Positions 1 through 9,631 are shown, counted from the stretch's first letter. The stretch: DNA of 64,000 bases from Candidatus Aalborgicola danicus (GCA_016703945.1 JADJBC010000003.1:124001-188000), one strand, 5' to 3'. The notes: generated from the letters alone by a model not told the origin. Numbers and translations: made by a program.

Positions 1-573
1 CTGTATTTTGGTGTTTTTATGCTGCACGCCGTGCAGTTGGCCATGTGGGTGGCTCTGCCTGCCATGCTGGTACGAGCCGGGCTCGAAAAAGACCACCAAT
101 GGTGGGTTTATCTGCCGGCGGTACTGGGGTCCTTTTTTGTGATGGGGGCAACACTGTTTCCGCTGGAAAAGCGCGGTTATCTGCGGGCCGTTTTTCTAGG
201 CTCGGTGGGCTTGATCGGGCTGGTTCAGGTCGGCCTGATGGTTGTCATATCGGGCGTGCCCACCATCACCGGGCTGGCGCTATTGCTGTTTGTGTTCTTT
301 TGTGGCTTCAATGTGTTGGAGGCCAGCCAACCCAGCATGGCGTCACGTTTTGCGCCGGTCCATGCGCGCGGCTCGGCACTTGGGGTTTACAACAGTTTGC
401 AATCACTGGGCTTTTTCACCGGAGGTGTCGTTGGTGGATGGCTGGTGAAGGCATACGGGCCACAGGTGTTGTTTGCTGTGTGTGCGCTGGCGATGGTGGC
501 CTGGCTGCTGGTCGCATGGCCAATGCAGGCGCCCAAGGCGGCCACAACCACGGAGCCACCCAAGGCCGGATAA
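1..573 (+). CDS. MFS transporter, C-terminal part (cut by window edge)
   Basis: The reading frame is open from base 1, so the true start lies outside the window. The visible 190 residues hold about five hydrophobic segments, consistent with the second half of a 12-helix major facilitator protein. The stretch around the Ala-Ser-Gln-Pro-Ser segment followed by a Gly-rich helix (GFFTGGVVGGW) is typical of MFS helices 10-11. It ends 47 bases before ssb. An MFS gene next to ssb is, from memory, common in Burkholderiales. The substrate cannot be told from this part. Confidence 0.8.
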   Translation: MYFGVFMLHAVQLAMWVALPAMLVRAGLEKDHQWWVYLPAVLGSFFVMGATLFPLEKRGYLRAVFLGSVGLIGLVQVGLMVVISGVPTITGLALLLFVFFCGFNVLEASQPSMASRFAPVHARGSALGVYNSLQSLGFFTGGVVGGWLVKAYGPQVLFAVCALAMVAWLLVAWPMQAPKAATTTEPPKAG

Positions 574-620
574 ACTCAGCCACCGCGAGACTGCGCTGGC
601 TTTAACCCAAGAGGAACACC

Positions 621-1121
621 ATGGCATCAGTGAACAAAGTCATTTTGGTCGGCAATTGTGGACGCGACCCTGAAATCCGCTACCTGCCGTCCGGTCAAGC
701 TGTAGCCAATGTCAGTGTGGCCACCAGTACCCGCCGCAAGGACAAGAACACCGGGGAGAGCATTGAGTCCACTGAGTGGCACCGTGTTACCTTTTACGAC
801 CGTTTGGCTGAAATCGCCGGCGAATACGTAAGAAAAGGACGTCCCATTTATGTAGAAGGCCGTCTGAAATACGGTAAATACACCGACCAGTCTGGCGTCG
901 AAAAGAACACGGTCGACATCATCGCCACCGAGTTGCAATTGCTGGGTGGACGCGAAGGAATGGGCGGCCCCGGCGACGGCGATGAGGGCGCTGCACCGCC
1001 TCGGCGCATGGCACCGGCCGCAGCGCCGCGTCCGGCGGCTGCGGCCCCTGCGCCACGCCAGGCGCCTCCACCACGTCCAGCCACCGGCTTTGATGATATG
1101 GACGACGACATCCCTATTTAA
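621..1121 (+). CDS. ssb: Single-stranded DNA-binding protein
   Basis: This 166-residue protein coats single-stranded DNA in replication, recombination and repair. Residues 1-110 are a typical bacterial SSB OB-fold, opening MASVNKVILVGNCGRDPEIR. An Ala/Pro/Arg-rich linker (about 115-155) and an acidic tip follow. AGAGGA lies about 6 bases before the ATG. The tip reads DDMDDDIPI; in the family the last residue is nearly always Phe, which docks into partner proteins, so the final Ile is unusual. Length and fold are otherwise ordinary. Confidence 0.97.
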   Translation: MASVNKVILVGNCGRDPEIRYLPSGQAVANVSVATSTRRKDKNTGESIESTEWHRVTFYDRLAEIAGEYVRKGRPIYVEGRLKYGKYTDQSGVEKNTVDIIATELQLLGGREGMGGPGDGDEGAAPPRRMAPAAAPRPAAAAPAPRQAPPPRPATGFDDMDDDIPI

Positions 1122-1229
1122 GGCCTAGTCAGATTGAGTAATAACCGTCGGCCCGCCGCGGTCTGAGGGCCCGCCTGCGGTGACGGCGAGGCGGTCTGCT
1201 GTGTAAGCAAGTCGTCAGTCAACACTTCT

Positions 1230-1592
1230 ATGCTGCACTGCAACATGAACGTTTCCCTCAGCATTCAACTAGGTTTAGACGATTTGATCGCCGACCTGGA
1301 CCATGCACGCAAATGCGGTGAACTCGGCCGACTGGCTTTGCTGGCCTATTGCGATGCACGCAGTTGGGCACGTCAAGCAGGAGTTTTGTCAGTCGCTGAG
1401 TATTCGATGGCGATGTTCAGTGAGGAACCACACCAGAGCCGTGAAGTCTTTCTTGTTCGTGTTGATCACCTGATTGAAGAATTGAAGCGCGTCCGAGACT
1501 CGCTCGCGGTCGCGGGGGATCAACCCGGATCGCGCAAGCTCAGCCCGCCCGCCTATCAACCGGCTGCAAGTTTTTCACATTTCGCAAGATAG
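1230..1592 (+). CDS. Hypothetical protein, 120 residues
   Basis: I do not recognise a family. The protein is mostly helical by composition: residues 10-60 are rich in Leu, Ala and charged residues, and residues 70-95 are amphipathic (EVFLVRVDHLIEELKRVRDSL). There is no signal peptide or membrane segment. The start could be 1230 or the second Met at 1245; neither has a clear ribosome site. A TGC-rich dyad (1231-1246), nearly identical to one before the phasin gene downstream, overlaps the start, suggesting shared regulation with storage-granule genes. It is transcribed in the same direction as ssb and the phasin. Confidence 0.6.
   Translation: MLHCNMNVSLSIQLGLDDLIADLDHARKCGELGRLALLAYCDARSWARQAGVLSVAEYSMAMFSEEPHQSREVFLVRVDHLIEELKRVRDSLAVAGDQPGSRKLSPPAYQPAASFSHFAR
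1231..1246. promoter_or_regulatory. TGC-rich dyad, copy 1 (PhaR-like site candidate)
   Basis: The sequence TGCTGCACTGCAACAT occurs here and, with one mismatch, at 1692-1707 before the phasin gene. It has dyad character (TGC...GCA). TGC-rich dyads are known targets of PhaR, the repressor of polyhydroxyalkanoate granule genes. This copy overlaps the start of the hypothetical gene, a position suited to repression. The assignment to PhaR is inference. Confidence 0.4.
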
Positions 1593-1691
1593 CGTCATCA
1601 GGCTCGTGTGAGCCGCCAACCACATTCTCCAGGAGGACGTGGCGTCCCGGTAACTGAAAAAGATGCACAGGTCTGCCTTTTGATTGATAAT

Positions 1692-1707
1692 TGCTGCACC
1701 GCAACAT
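1692..1707. promoter_or_regulatory. TGC-rich dyad, copy 2, upstream of phasin
   Basis: TGCTGCACCGCAACAT lies 18 bases before the phasin start codon. With the preceding T it forms TTGC-N6-GCAA. It matches 15 of 16 bases of the element at 1231-1246. Position and shape fit an operator for the PHA-responsive repressor PhaR, which is known to control phasin genes in related bacteria; binding here is inferred. Confidence 0.5.
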
Positions 1708-1725
1708 TTATACAAAGGATCCGCC

Positions 1726-2211
1726 ATGTTCAAGAACACCCCATTCGAAGCAATCGCAAAAACCCTGTCTGAATCTGCGCCAAAGTTCGACCCGGCAGCC
1801 ATGCAGCAGGCCATCCGGCCAGTACAGGACAACCTGAAAGCCTGGGCTGATCTAGCCCAGAGCCAGGCAAGCGAAGCACAAGCCGCCCTCTTGGAAACCG
1901 TGGAAGCGGTTAAGAGTGCTAAAGACCCGCAGGCAGCATTTGAGGCTTTCAAATCCTCATCCGAAGCCGCCATGGCCATGTTCGCCAAAAACCTCAAAGA
2001 CGCCGCTGCCCTCAGCGTTGGGCAGTTTCATGGCACGGTAGACGCGGTCCAGAAAGCACATCCGTCACCTGAAGCGTTTGCGCCGATTGCAAAAAACCTC
2101 AAGTCTGCTGCTTCACAGGCGGAAAGTACACTGGACTCTGCGATGGAGAAGGGTGCTTCCATGGCCGCAGCAGTGGTGCCCGCACCAAAAACAAAGCGCG
2201 CGGCAAAGTAA
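1726..2211 (+). CDS. Phasin family protein
   Basis: This 161-residue, Ala-rich, helical protein is of the phasin type that coats polyhydroxyalkanoate granules. It opens with MFKNTPFEAIAKTLSESAP and shows the phasin pattern of repeated amphipathic helices (KAWADLAQSQASEAQAALLETVEAV region, then FEAFKSSSEAAMAMFAKN). The last residues (VVPAPKTKRAAK) are a short Lys/Ala/Pro tail like those on three lipid enzymes in this window. ATG 1726 is preceded by AAAGGA and is preferred over the upstream TTG at 1684. A TGC-rich dyad just upstream suggests PhaR control. Confidence 0.85.
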   Translation: MFKNTPFEAIAKTLSESAPKFDPAAMQQAIRPVQDNLKAWADLAQSQASEAQAALLETVEAVKSAKDPQAAFEAFKSSSEAAMAMFAKNLKDAAALSVGQFHGTVDAVQKAHPSPEAFAPIAKNLKSAASQAESTLDSAMEKGASMAAAVVPAPKTKRAAK

Positions 2212-2262
2212 GCAAGGTGCAATCCTGGGTCGGCGTGGCCGTGCACCCCCGCCACCAATTCA

Positions 2263-5200
2263 TTAGGCGGAGGTGGTAGCACCCACCGGCGACGCATTGC
2301 CTGCGCGACGCCCGGCCAGCTTCATGACGCCACGGTACAAGGCACGCAGACCCAGCAGTGTCAAAAGCGCTTCAAAAAACGTCAGCAGAAAGGCCACGAA
2401 TCCATTGCGAAGCTCGGCCCGGCGTTGAAATTTGGCCACCATACGGTCGCGGGCAATTTCGATGCTGTCGTAGAAAGTAGGCACCACCAGCAGTGTCAAC
2501 AGGGTCGATGTGATGGTGCCGCCAATGATGGCCACTGCCAGTGGCTGGTAGAACTCGCCACCTTCACCCATGCCAATGGCCACCGGCATCATGCCGGCAA
2601 TCAGCGCAAAGGTGGTCATCAGAATGGGGCGCAAGCGCACCCGGCCGGCATCCATCAGGGCTTCCTCACGATCGATGCCTTCAGCCTCACGCTTGCGGGC
2701 GGCATCCAGCAACAGAATGGCATTCTTGGCGACCAGGCCCATCAGCATGATGATGCCGATAAAACTCATCAGGTTCAGCGTGCCGCCGGTCACCAGCAGG
2801 GCCAGCACGACGCCGATCAGCGACAGCGGCAGCGACAGCATGACGGCCAGCGGTGCGGTGAAGGAGCCAAACTGCATCACCAGGATCAGGTACATCAGGC
2901 CGATGCCGGACAACAACGCGATCAGCATTTCGGTGAACAGTTCTTTTTGGTCCTGTCCCGCCCCACCCAAGGACAGACCATAACCCGGCGGGTAGTCAAA
3001 CGATTTGGCCAGCTTCATGGCATCTTCGGTGACCTCGCCGTTGGAGCGGCCCTGGGCGTTGGCCGACACCGTGATGTTGCGTTTGCCGTTGGCGTGTTCA
3101 ATACCGGAGGGACCTTTGCCCATGGTGATGGTGGCGATCTGGTCCAGTGGCACCATCAGGTTGGTGCCGGCCACGGCTATGGGCAGGCGCTCAATGCTTT
3201 CCTTGCTGACGCGGTCGTTGGGGTGCAGACGGACAGCAACGTCACGGGTTTCACCGGTGGGGTCCACCCAGTCGCCGACTTCGATACCGGCAAAGGCCAC
3301 GCGCAGGGACTGTGCCGCGTCGTTGGCGGATATGCCCATCGAATTGGCCAGGCCGCGGTTGAGTTCGATCTTGAGTTCCTTCTTGGGGTCTTGTTGCGAC
3401 AGGCCAACATCCACCGCGCCCGGCACCAGGCGCAGTTTGTCCATAAAGGCGCTGGTGATTTCCAGCAGCTTGCGCGAATCAGTGCCGGTGAATTCAATCT
3501 GGATCGGTTTGCGGGCACCGTTGTTTAGGTCGTCCAGCACGGTGTATTCCGCGCCGACCAGGGAGCGCACCTTTTCACGCAATTCGGTTGCAATTTCCTT
3601 GGCGCTGCGGCTGCGGGTATTGCGCTTGCCGATGTCGACATAAATGCGCCCGCCACTGGCGTTGATGTTGCTGTTGGTTTCCTTGGTCTCCGGGATCGAG
3701 CGGGCCAGGGCGGCGGCGCGTTCCATTTTCAGGCGGGCATATTCCACGGAGGATGACGCCGGGGTGCGCACCTCAATCATCAGGTTGCCGGAGTCCGTTG
3801 CGGGTAAAAAGCTGGAACCACCGAACTTGACCTGCAGTGCCACCGACGCCACCAGGCTGAGCACCGCAATGGCCGCCATCCAACGGCGGTGGTGCAGAGC
3901 CCACGCAATGACATTGCCGTAACGGTCCGCCTGGTGGTCAAACCAGTCGTTGAAGCGGGCCAGCACGGCACTGAGCCCTTTCTTGGGCGCGGTATGGTGG
4001 TCCACCGGGTCGCCCCAGTAGGCCGACAACATGGGGTCCAGCGTGAACGAAATGGCCAGGCTGACCAGCACCGAGCAGGTCACCGTCAGGGCGAAAGGAC
4101 GGAACCACTCGCCGGACACTCCAGGCATAAATGCCACCGGAATAAACACCGCAATGATGGAAAACGTGGTGGCGGCGACCGCCAGTCCAATTTCAGCCGT
4201 GCCCTCCAGCGACGCGGTGCGCCGGTCCGAACCGCGCTGCATATGGCGCACGATGTTCTCGCGCACCACAATGGCATCGTCAATCAGCACACCGATGGCC
4301 AGCGAGAGCCCCAACAGAGTCATGAAATTGAGCGTGAAGCCACACAACCAGACGGCAATAAAAGCGGCGATTACCGAAGTGGGCAGACTCAGGGCCGTAA
4401 TGAGTGTGGAACGCCAGGAGTTCAAAAAGGCGTACACCACAAAAATGGTCAACACGGCGCCCAGGATCAGGGACTCGATGACGTTGTTCAGACTGCGTTG
4501 CGCATCAATCCCTCCGTCTCGGGTGATCTCCAACTTGGTACCGGGCTTGTCCTTCTCGAATTCCGTATTGATATCCTTCACCAGCTTGCGAATGTCGTCC
4601 GCGACGCTGACCGTGCTGGCATCCCGTGAGCGGGTCACAAAAATGCCGACATTGGGCTTGCCACTGCGGATGCTGAAGCTGGCGATATCGGCAAAGCTGT
4701 CATTGATGGTTGCCACGTCTGCCAGACGCACCACCTGGCCACCGAAACGTTTGACCACAATGCTCTGGAACTCGGCCGGCGACTCGATGCGCCCGACCAG
4801 GCGAATGCTCTCTTCATCCAGCGCGCCCTGCACCTTGCCCACTGGCGCGTTGGTGTTTTGAGCCCGCACCGCGGCCACCACCTCACCAATCGACACGTTG
4901 TGCTCGCGCAGTTTCTCGGCGCGAACCAGCACAGACAGCTCACGTTTGAGCGAGCCATTGATGTTGACGTTGGCAACCCCGGCAATGCCACGCAATTTGT
5001 CCGCCAGCACGTCTTCCGCCAGGCGCGATATCTCAGCGTGGCTTTGTGAGCTGGACGACAAAGCCATGTTCATGATGGGTTGGGCCGACGGGTCGTAACG
5101 CCGCAGCACGGGCTCACGCATTTCCGTGGGTAACTTGTAACGCGCACTGGAGATAACGTTGCGCACCTCGTCGGAGGCTTCGATCATGTTTTTCTTGAAT

Positions 5201-5487
5201 GAAAAAATCACGTCGAAGCGGGCGTTGCCCTCGGTCGAGTTGGAATACACCTCGGTGACACCGGAGATGCTTTGCAAGGACTTTTCGATACGGTTGACGA
5301 TCTCGCGCTCCACCGTGTCGGGGGACGCACCTGGGTAGGCGATGTTCACAAACAGCCCGGGAACCTCGACATCCGGGTTCTGGTTTACGCGCAACTTGCT
5401 CATGGCCAGCAGGCCCATGGCCATCAGCGCAATGATCAATACGATGGTGGCCGTCGGCCGCTTGATACTGAAGTCGGACAAGAACAT
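2263..5487 (-). CDS. RND efflux transporter, inner-membrane permease subunit
   Basis: This 1074-residue protein is an AcrB/MexB-type (HAE1) proton-driven drug efflux pump. It begins MFLSDFSIKRPTATIVLIIA, the standard first membrane helix, followed by a large periplasmic domain, helices 2-6, a second periplasmic domain and helices 8-12. The conserved Asp pair of helix 4 is present in GVLIDDAIVVRENI, and the family block GLVAKNAILLLD occurs in the second half. It lies 2 bases after the adaptor gene on the same strand, so the two form an operon. No outer-membrane channel gene is attached. Substrates are not predictable. Confidence 0.95.
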   Translation of the reverse strand: MFLSDFSIKRPTATIVLIIALMAMGLLAMSKLRVNQNPDVEVPGLFVNIAYPGASPDTVEREIVNRIEKSLQSISGVTEVYSNSTEGNARFDVIFSFKKNMIEASDEVRNVISSARYKLPTEMREPVLRRYDPSAQPIMNMALSSSSQSHAEISRLAEDVLADKLRGIAGVANVNINGSLKRELSVLVRAEKLREHNVSIGEVVAAVRAQNTNAPVGKVQGALDEESIRLVGRIESPAEFQSIVVKRFGGQVVRLADVATINDSFADIASFSIRSGKPNVGIFVTRSRDASTVSVADDIRKLVKDINTEFEKDKPGTKLEITRDGGIDAQRSLNNVIESLILGAVLTIFVVYAFLNSWRSTLITALSLPTSVIAAFIAVWLCGFTLNFMTLLGLSLAIGVLIDDAIVVRENIVRHMQRGSDRRTASLEGTAEIGLAVAATTFSIIAVFIPVAFMPGVSGEWFRPFALTVTCSVLVSLAISFTLDPMLSAYWGDPVDHHTAPKKGLSAVLARFNDWFDHQADRYGNVIAWALHHRRWMAAIAVLSLVASVALQVKFGGSSFLPATDSGNLMIEVRTPASSSVEYARLKMERAAALARSIPETKETNSNINASGGRIYVDIGKRNTRSRSAKEIATELREKVRSLVGAEYTVLDDLNNGARKPIQIEFTGTDSRKLLEITSAFMDKLRLVPGAVDVGLSQQDPKKELKIELNRGLANSMGISANDAAQSLRVAFAGIEVGDWVDPTGETRDVAVRLHPNDRVSKESIERLPIAVAGTNLMVPLDQIATITMGKGPSGIEHANGKRNITVSANAQGRSNGEVTEDAMKLAKSFDYPPGYGLSLGGAGQDQKELFTEMLIALLSGIGLMYLILVMQFGSFTAPLAVMLSLPLSLIGVVLALLVTGGTLNLMSFIGIIMLMGLVAKNAILLLDAARKREAEGIDREEALMDAGRVRLRPILMTTFALIAGMMPVAIGMGEGGEFYQPLAVAIIGGTITSTLLTLLVVPTFYDSIEIARDRMVAKFQRRAELRNGFVAFLLTFFEALLTLLGLRALYRGVMKLAGRRAGNASPVGATTSA

Positions 5488-5489
5488 GG

Positions 5490-6636
5490 TTATGTTCCTT
5501 TGGCGGCGGATGCTGCAGGCGTTGCGGAAGCGGGTGGTTTGGCGCCGGCCAGTTCAACGGTCTGGCCTTCTTTGAAGCTTGAACTCGGACTGCGCACAAC
5601 AAGGTCGCCATTTGACAGACCACTGCGCACTTCGTAGTTGCCGGTGCGCGGGTCGCGAACCCCCAGCGCCAGATCGACCTGGTTCAATGTGTTGCCTTTG
5701 ACCCGCCAAACGGTGGCTTTGTCGCCTGACTTGACGACCACTGACTCTGGCAAGGTGAGCGCCGTATTGTTGGTGGCTTCGATGTTGCCTTCGGCGTACA
5801 GCCCGGCAACCCGGGGTTGTTTGGCATCGTTAAAACTGACCAGAACTTCGACCTGGCGGGTCACGTCGTTGGCGCTGGGGTCTACCCGCATCACCTTGCC
5901 ACGGAACTCCTGGCCGGCATAACCATTGATGCGAAAACTCACAGCTTGCCCGACGGACACAACACTGATCTTGTCGGCCGAGACGCGCCCTGCAAAACGC
6001 ATGCTGCTCGGGTCTATAACCTTGAGCAGTTCTTTGCCGATAGAGGCGGTGTCACCCGCCGAAACCTTGCGATCGCTGACCACACCATCAAACGGTGCAC
6101 GAACAATGGTGCGCTCCAGTTGCTGTCGTGCCAACACCGCCCGTGCATTGGATGCCGACAATTCGCTTTGCGCGCCGTTGCGACGTACCTCGGCCTCATC
6201 CAAAGCCTGCAGGGAGGTCATGCCTGAAGCGCGCAAGGTCTTGAGCCGCTGCAAATTGCGCTCAGCCTGGTCAAGGGACTGGGTGGCGTTGCGCGCGTTG
6301 TCTTCGGCAGAGTTCAAGATTGTCACGGATCGATGTCTGGTCGAGACGAACCAGCACTTCGCCCTTCCGGACCGGATCACCGTTCTCTTTCAACACTTGC
6401 AATACAACCGCCGAAATTTCCGCGCGCAGGTCCGCTTTGCGCTCCGGCTGAATGGAGCCCGTCACCACGGGACCCGAGGACAGGGCATTTGACTGGACAG
6501 CCAGAATATCTTCGGGGGCAATGGTCAGTTTGGCCGGTGCAGCGGCGGCATCTTTTTTGTCACCCTTTCCCGAAAACTTGTCGCAGGCAGTCAGGCTGGC
6601 AACAAGCACGATGGCAGTGATTAAAGGGCGAAGCAT
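5490..6636 (-). pseudogene. RND efflux periplasmic adaptor (membrane fusion protein), frameshifted
   Basis: The two halves of one adaptor lie in different frames. The first (start 6636) has a lipoprotein signal (SLTACDKF) and the first barrel strand region ending VRKGEVLVRLDQTSIRDNL. The second continues with NSAEDNARNATQSLDQAERN, the alpha-hairpin, then the second lipoyl half and beta-barrel to 5490. Removing one base of the AA pair at 6316-6317 (plus strand) restores RDNL-NSAED. The whole protein would be about 381 residues, normal for an AcrA/MexA-type adaptor. Either the gene is inactive or this is a homopolymer sequencing error; the intact partner permease favours error. Confidence 0.85.
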
Positions 6637-6782
6637 AGAGAGGTCTCCGTGGGAATAGCCAAGTGATTTTTTAGGGTGCGGGCAGACTTGATGTCCATCA
6701 AGTCACAGTCGCCAAAGACGGGATTATGGCGTCAACACCCATTTGAGCCAACTGGGGTGCCGCCATAACAAAAGCGAAACAA

Positions 6783-6995
6783 CTAGCTATTTTTTGCGGT
6801 GACGGGTTTGACTTGCGCCGTCGTACTGGATTCGGTAGCCTTGCGGGCCACCACCACCACTGTCGGCAGTTCGATCGAATGGAGCACCGGCGCAGTCGGG
6901 CGTTGCATGCCCACCACGACGGCACTGAGCCAGACCAGGGAAAGCCCCGAACCCAAAGCGAGGGCAAAGAATTTGGTGCGTAGGCGTGTGGTCAT
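6783..6995 (-). CDS. Small single-pass membrane protein, hypothetical
   Basis: The product is 70 residues, starting MTTRLRTKFFALALG. One hydrophobic segment (about residues 10-30) looks like a signal anchor, followed by a short Val-rich stretch (IELPTVVVVARK) and a Thr/Lys-rich end. The ATG at 6995 has GGAG upstream, so the longer frame starting at 7040 is less likely. No family is recognised. It sits alone between the RND operon and the AEC carrier, all on the minus strand. Confidence 0.55.
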   Translation of the reverse strand: MTTRLRTKFFALALGSGLSLVWLSAVVVGMQRPTAPVLHSIELPTVVVVARKATESSTTAQVKPVTAKNS

Positions 6996-7153
6996 GGCAA
7001 CTCCGTGGTGTGTTGAAGTCGAATGTAAGCACGGGCGCACAACTTTGCACTGGCTTTGCGACGAACCACTCCATCACGTGACAGTCTGCTGAATCCGGGG
7101 GGCGGGCGGTCACCACCCGCCCATACATTCCAGGTCGCAGACTCCTCGAAGCG

Positions 7154-8107
7154 CTACAGCTTTTCGGCCAAGGCCATTACCAGGGAGACTGTCACAACGC
7201 CCAAGGCAGTGGACACCGCCACACTGGCCGTTACCAATTCCTGTGCTACTTGGTAGCGCTGCGAGAACATGAAGACGTTGGCGCCGATAGGCAACGACGC
7301 GGTCACCACCAATATCGTCAATGGCAGGCCGTGCAGTCCGAGCAACCATCCCGCCACAGCCACCAGCGCTGGGAGCACCAGGTTCTTCAACGCGCTCAGG
7401 GCCAAAGCGGCTCGCAGATGCTGTCCAATGCGGGCGTTTGCCAGTGTCACCCCGACTAGCACCAGTGACATGGGGCCCATGGCATTGCCCAGCAGTTGAA
7501 GAGGCCGATCCAATACGGCCGGCATGGCCAAGCCGGTCTGTGCAAACAACAGGCCCACCAGTATCGGTAGCGGCACAGGATGCAGAATCCCGTTGCGCAA
7601 TGCATCCATCACGGGCCGCCGCCAGGCGCCTCGCGTGTTGGATATCGATGCAGCTTGCGCGGCCTGGCGCGCTACAGCCAACTCCAGCACAATGGTTGCC
7701 AGCGTCAACAGAACCAGGGCGTGCAGCGAAATCACCGTGAGCAGAGTCACCATGCCGGCTTCACCGTATGCAAGCCCAATCAGTGGCACACCAATGGCAA
7801 CCGTGTTGCTGAAGGTTGCTGCCAACGCCAACACTGCGGAACGTGCTGTTGCCTTGCCCAACACCAGTAGCAGCACGAACAACCCGATGGCAGCGACAAA
7901 ATAGGCCACTACCGGCTTGAAGTCCAGTTGTTCCACATGCACCGTGCTCATGGTGCGGAACAACAATGCCGGGGTGAGCACCATAAAGACCAGAGCGGCA
8001 AGGTCTTTTGTGGCCTCAGCCCTCATCCATCCGGCCCGACATGCTACAAAACCGATAGCAATCAGGATAACGACCGGCAGCAGGGAAGACAGGACGATAG
8101 ATTGCAT
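7154..8107 (-). CDS. AEC (auxin efflux carrier) family transporter
   Basis: This 317-residue inner-membrane protein has about ten hydrophobic segments in two halves and belongs to the AEC/BART superfamily of secondary carriers for small organic acids. Typical features are the first helix block (LLPVVILIAIGFVACRAGW) and the second-half segment ALKNLVLPALVAV followed by SLPIGANVFMFSQRYQ, where Pro-Ile-Gly-Ala-Asn is a family hallmark. The gene follows the Dcu-type carrier with an 81-base gap. Both may serve dicarboxylate or malonate-like substrates, which is inference. Confidence 0.88.
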   Translation of the reverse strand: MQSIVLSSLLPVVILIAIGFVACRAGWMRAEATKDLAALVFMVLTPALLFRTMSTVHVEQLDFKPVVAYFVAAIGLFVLLLVLGKATARSAVLALAATFSNTVAIGVPLIGLAYGEAGMVTLLTVISLHALVLLTLATIVLELAVARQAAQAASISNTRGAWRRPVMDALRNGILHPVPLPILVGLLFAQTGLAMPAVLDRPLQLLGNAMGPMSLVLVGVTLANARIGQHLRAALALSALKNLVLPALVAVAGWLLGLHGLPLTILVVTASLPIGANVFMFSQRYQVAQELVTASVAVSTALGVVTVSLVMALAEKL

Positions 8108-8188
8108 GGCAGGCCAGGCGAAAACCGCAATTTTCGTTGATCGCCGTGGCGTCTGCCCGACTGAGGGCCTACGCCCCGTCTGAATGCG

Positions 8189-9529
8189 TCAGACCAGCCC
8201 GATTCCAGTGGCCAACAGGTAACCGACCAGGCAGGAAGTACCCACACCAATCAAGCCCGGCACGATAAAGCTGTGGTTGATCACGTACTTGCCGATGTGG
8301 GTGGTGCCCGAACGGTCGAACTGAATGGCTGCCAAGTCACTGGGGTAGGTGGGCAGGATGTAGTAGCCGTAGGACGCCGCCGCAAACGCCACGATGTAGC
8401 CGGGCGGCACGCCAATGGCCAGGCCCACCGGCACCATGGCGCTGATGGCCGCAGCCTGCGAATTGACCAGTTTGGACACCAGCAGCAGGGCAATGGCGTA
8501 GGTCCAGGGTTGGGTCTTGACCAGATCGGTCAGGGCCGCCTTGAGTTCCGGCAGATGGGCTTCAAACACCGTGTCGGCCATCCAGGCAATACCAAAAACT
8601 GCCACCACGGCGATCATGCCGGCCCGGAACACATCGGTCTTGCCAATGGTCGACGGGTCGGTCTTGGTGAACACAATCATCATGGCACCGGCTAACAGCA
8701 TGAACATCTGGATGGTCAGCACCATGGACAGGGGCTTACCATTGATCAGTGGGCGCAGGGACTGGAAGGCACCCAGGATGGCCACCACCGCAATCGAGCC
8801 CAGAAAGATCCACATGGCGGTCCATTGGTCGCGGGAGAGCACTTTGCCCATCAGCGTAGCGCTTTCGCCGTAAACGATCTGGCGCTGCTCGGGATCGGCA
8901 ATGCGCTTCTGGAAGTCCACGTCATCGGCCAGATCCTTGCCACGGAACCAGCTGAAGATGCCGATCATCAGCACGCCGGCCAGTGTGGACGGGATAGTGA
9001 TGGACAGCACCTGGATGAAGTCGATCACATGGCCATCCACCGGCACCTTGGCCAGGAACGCCACCAGCGACACCATGGCCACCGACACCGGGCTGGCCAG
9101 AATGCCCATCTGGCTGGCCACGGACGAGGCCGCCATCGGCCGCTCGGGGCGGATATCGTTCTTGATGGCGATGTCGTAGATGATGGGCAGCATGGTGTAG
9201 ACCACGTGGCCCGTGCCGCACAGAATGGTTAATAGGCAGGTGGTGAACGGCGCCAGGATGGAGACGTATTTGGGATTGCGGCGCAGGATTTTTTCCGCGC
9301 CCAGCAACAACACTTCCAGACCGCCGGATGCCTGCAGCGTGGCGGATGCGGCCACCACGGCGATGATGGTCAGCATCACATCGACCGGCGGCTTGCCCGG
9401 CGGCAGCTTGAAGGCAAAGGTCATGATCACGATCCCAATGCCGCCCAGCAAGCCCAGTGCCACGCCACCCTTGCGTGCGCCGTAGAACAGGCAGACCAGA
9501 ATGATGGCAATTTGCAAGAGAATGTCCAT
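8189..9529 (-). CDS. DcuA/DcuB-type anaerobic C4-dicarboxylate carrier
   Basis: This 446-residue polytopic membrane protein resembles DcuA/DcuB antiporters that exchange succinate, fumarate, malate or aspartate. Matching blocks are the N-terminal helix, the segment EKILRRNPKYVSILAPF, the Gly-Thr-Gly-His turn, ASPVSVAMVSLVAF, and near the end YYILPTYPSDLAAIQFDRSG followed by HIGKYVINHSFIVPG. Length fits the family (430-450). It suggests anaerobic fumarate-linked metabolism, in keeping with hemN and nsrR elsewhere in the window. Whether it works as A or B type is not clear. Confidence 0.9.
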   Translation of the reverse strand: MDILLQIAIILVCLFYGARKGGVALGLLGGIGIVIMTFAFKLPPGKPPVDVMLTIIAVVAASATLQASGGLEVLLLGAEKILRRNPKYVSILAPFTTCLLTILCGTGHVVYTMLPIIYDIAIKNDIRPERPMAASSVASQMGILASPVSVAMVSLVAFLAKVPVDGHVIDFIQVLSITIPSTLAGVLMIGIFSWFRGKDLADDVDFQKRIADPEQRQIVYGESATLMGKVLSRDQWTAMWIFLGSIAVVAILGAFQSLRPLINGKPLSMVLTIQMFMLLAGAMMIVFTKTDPSTIGKTDVFRAGMIAVVAVFGIAWMADTVFEAHLPELKAALTDLVKTQPWTYAIALLLVSKLVNSQAAAISAMVPVGLAIGVPPGYIVAFAAASYGYYILPTYPSDLAAIQFDRSGTTHIGKYVINHSFIVPGLIGVGTSCLVGYLLATGIGLV

Positions 9530-9631
9530 GGCGAACTCCTTTGAGTGGGTTTGACTGTATGCGATATCAGGGTAAACCCTTGGTGTGTTTTGCCTTTACT
9601 TGACTCAGATCAACGAATTGATTCCCCACAC

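Noticed and set aside
2425..3528. A 367-codon open frame on the plus strand
   Set aside because: It lies opposite the RND permease gene, is rich in His/Gln/Gly as expected from antisense of GC-rich coding DNA, and has no domain or ribosome site.
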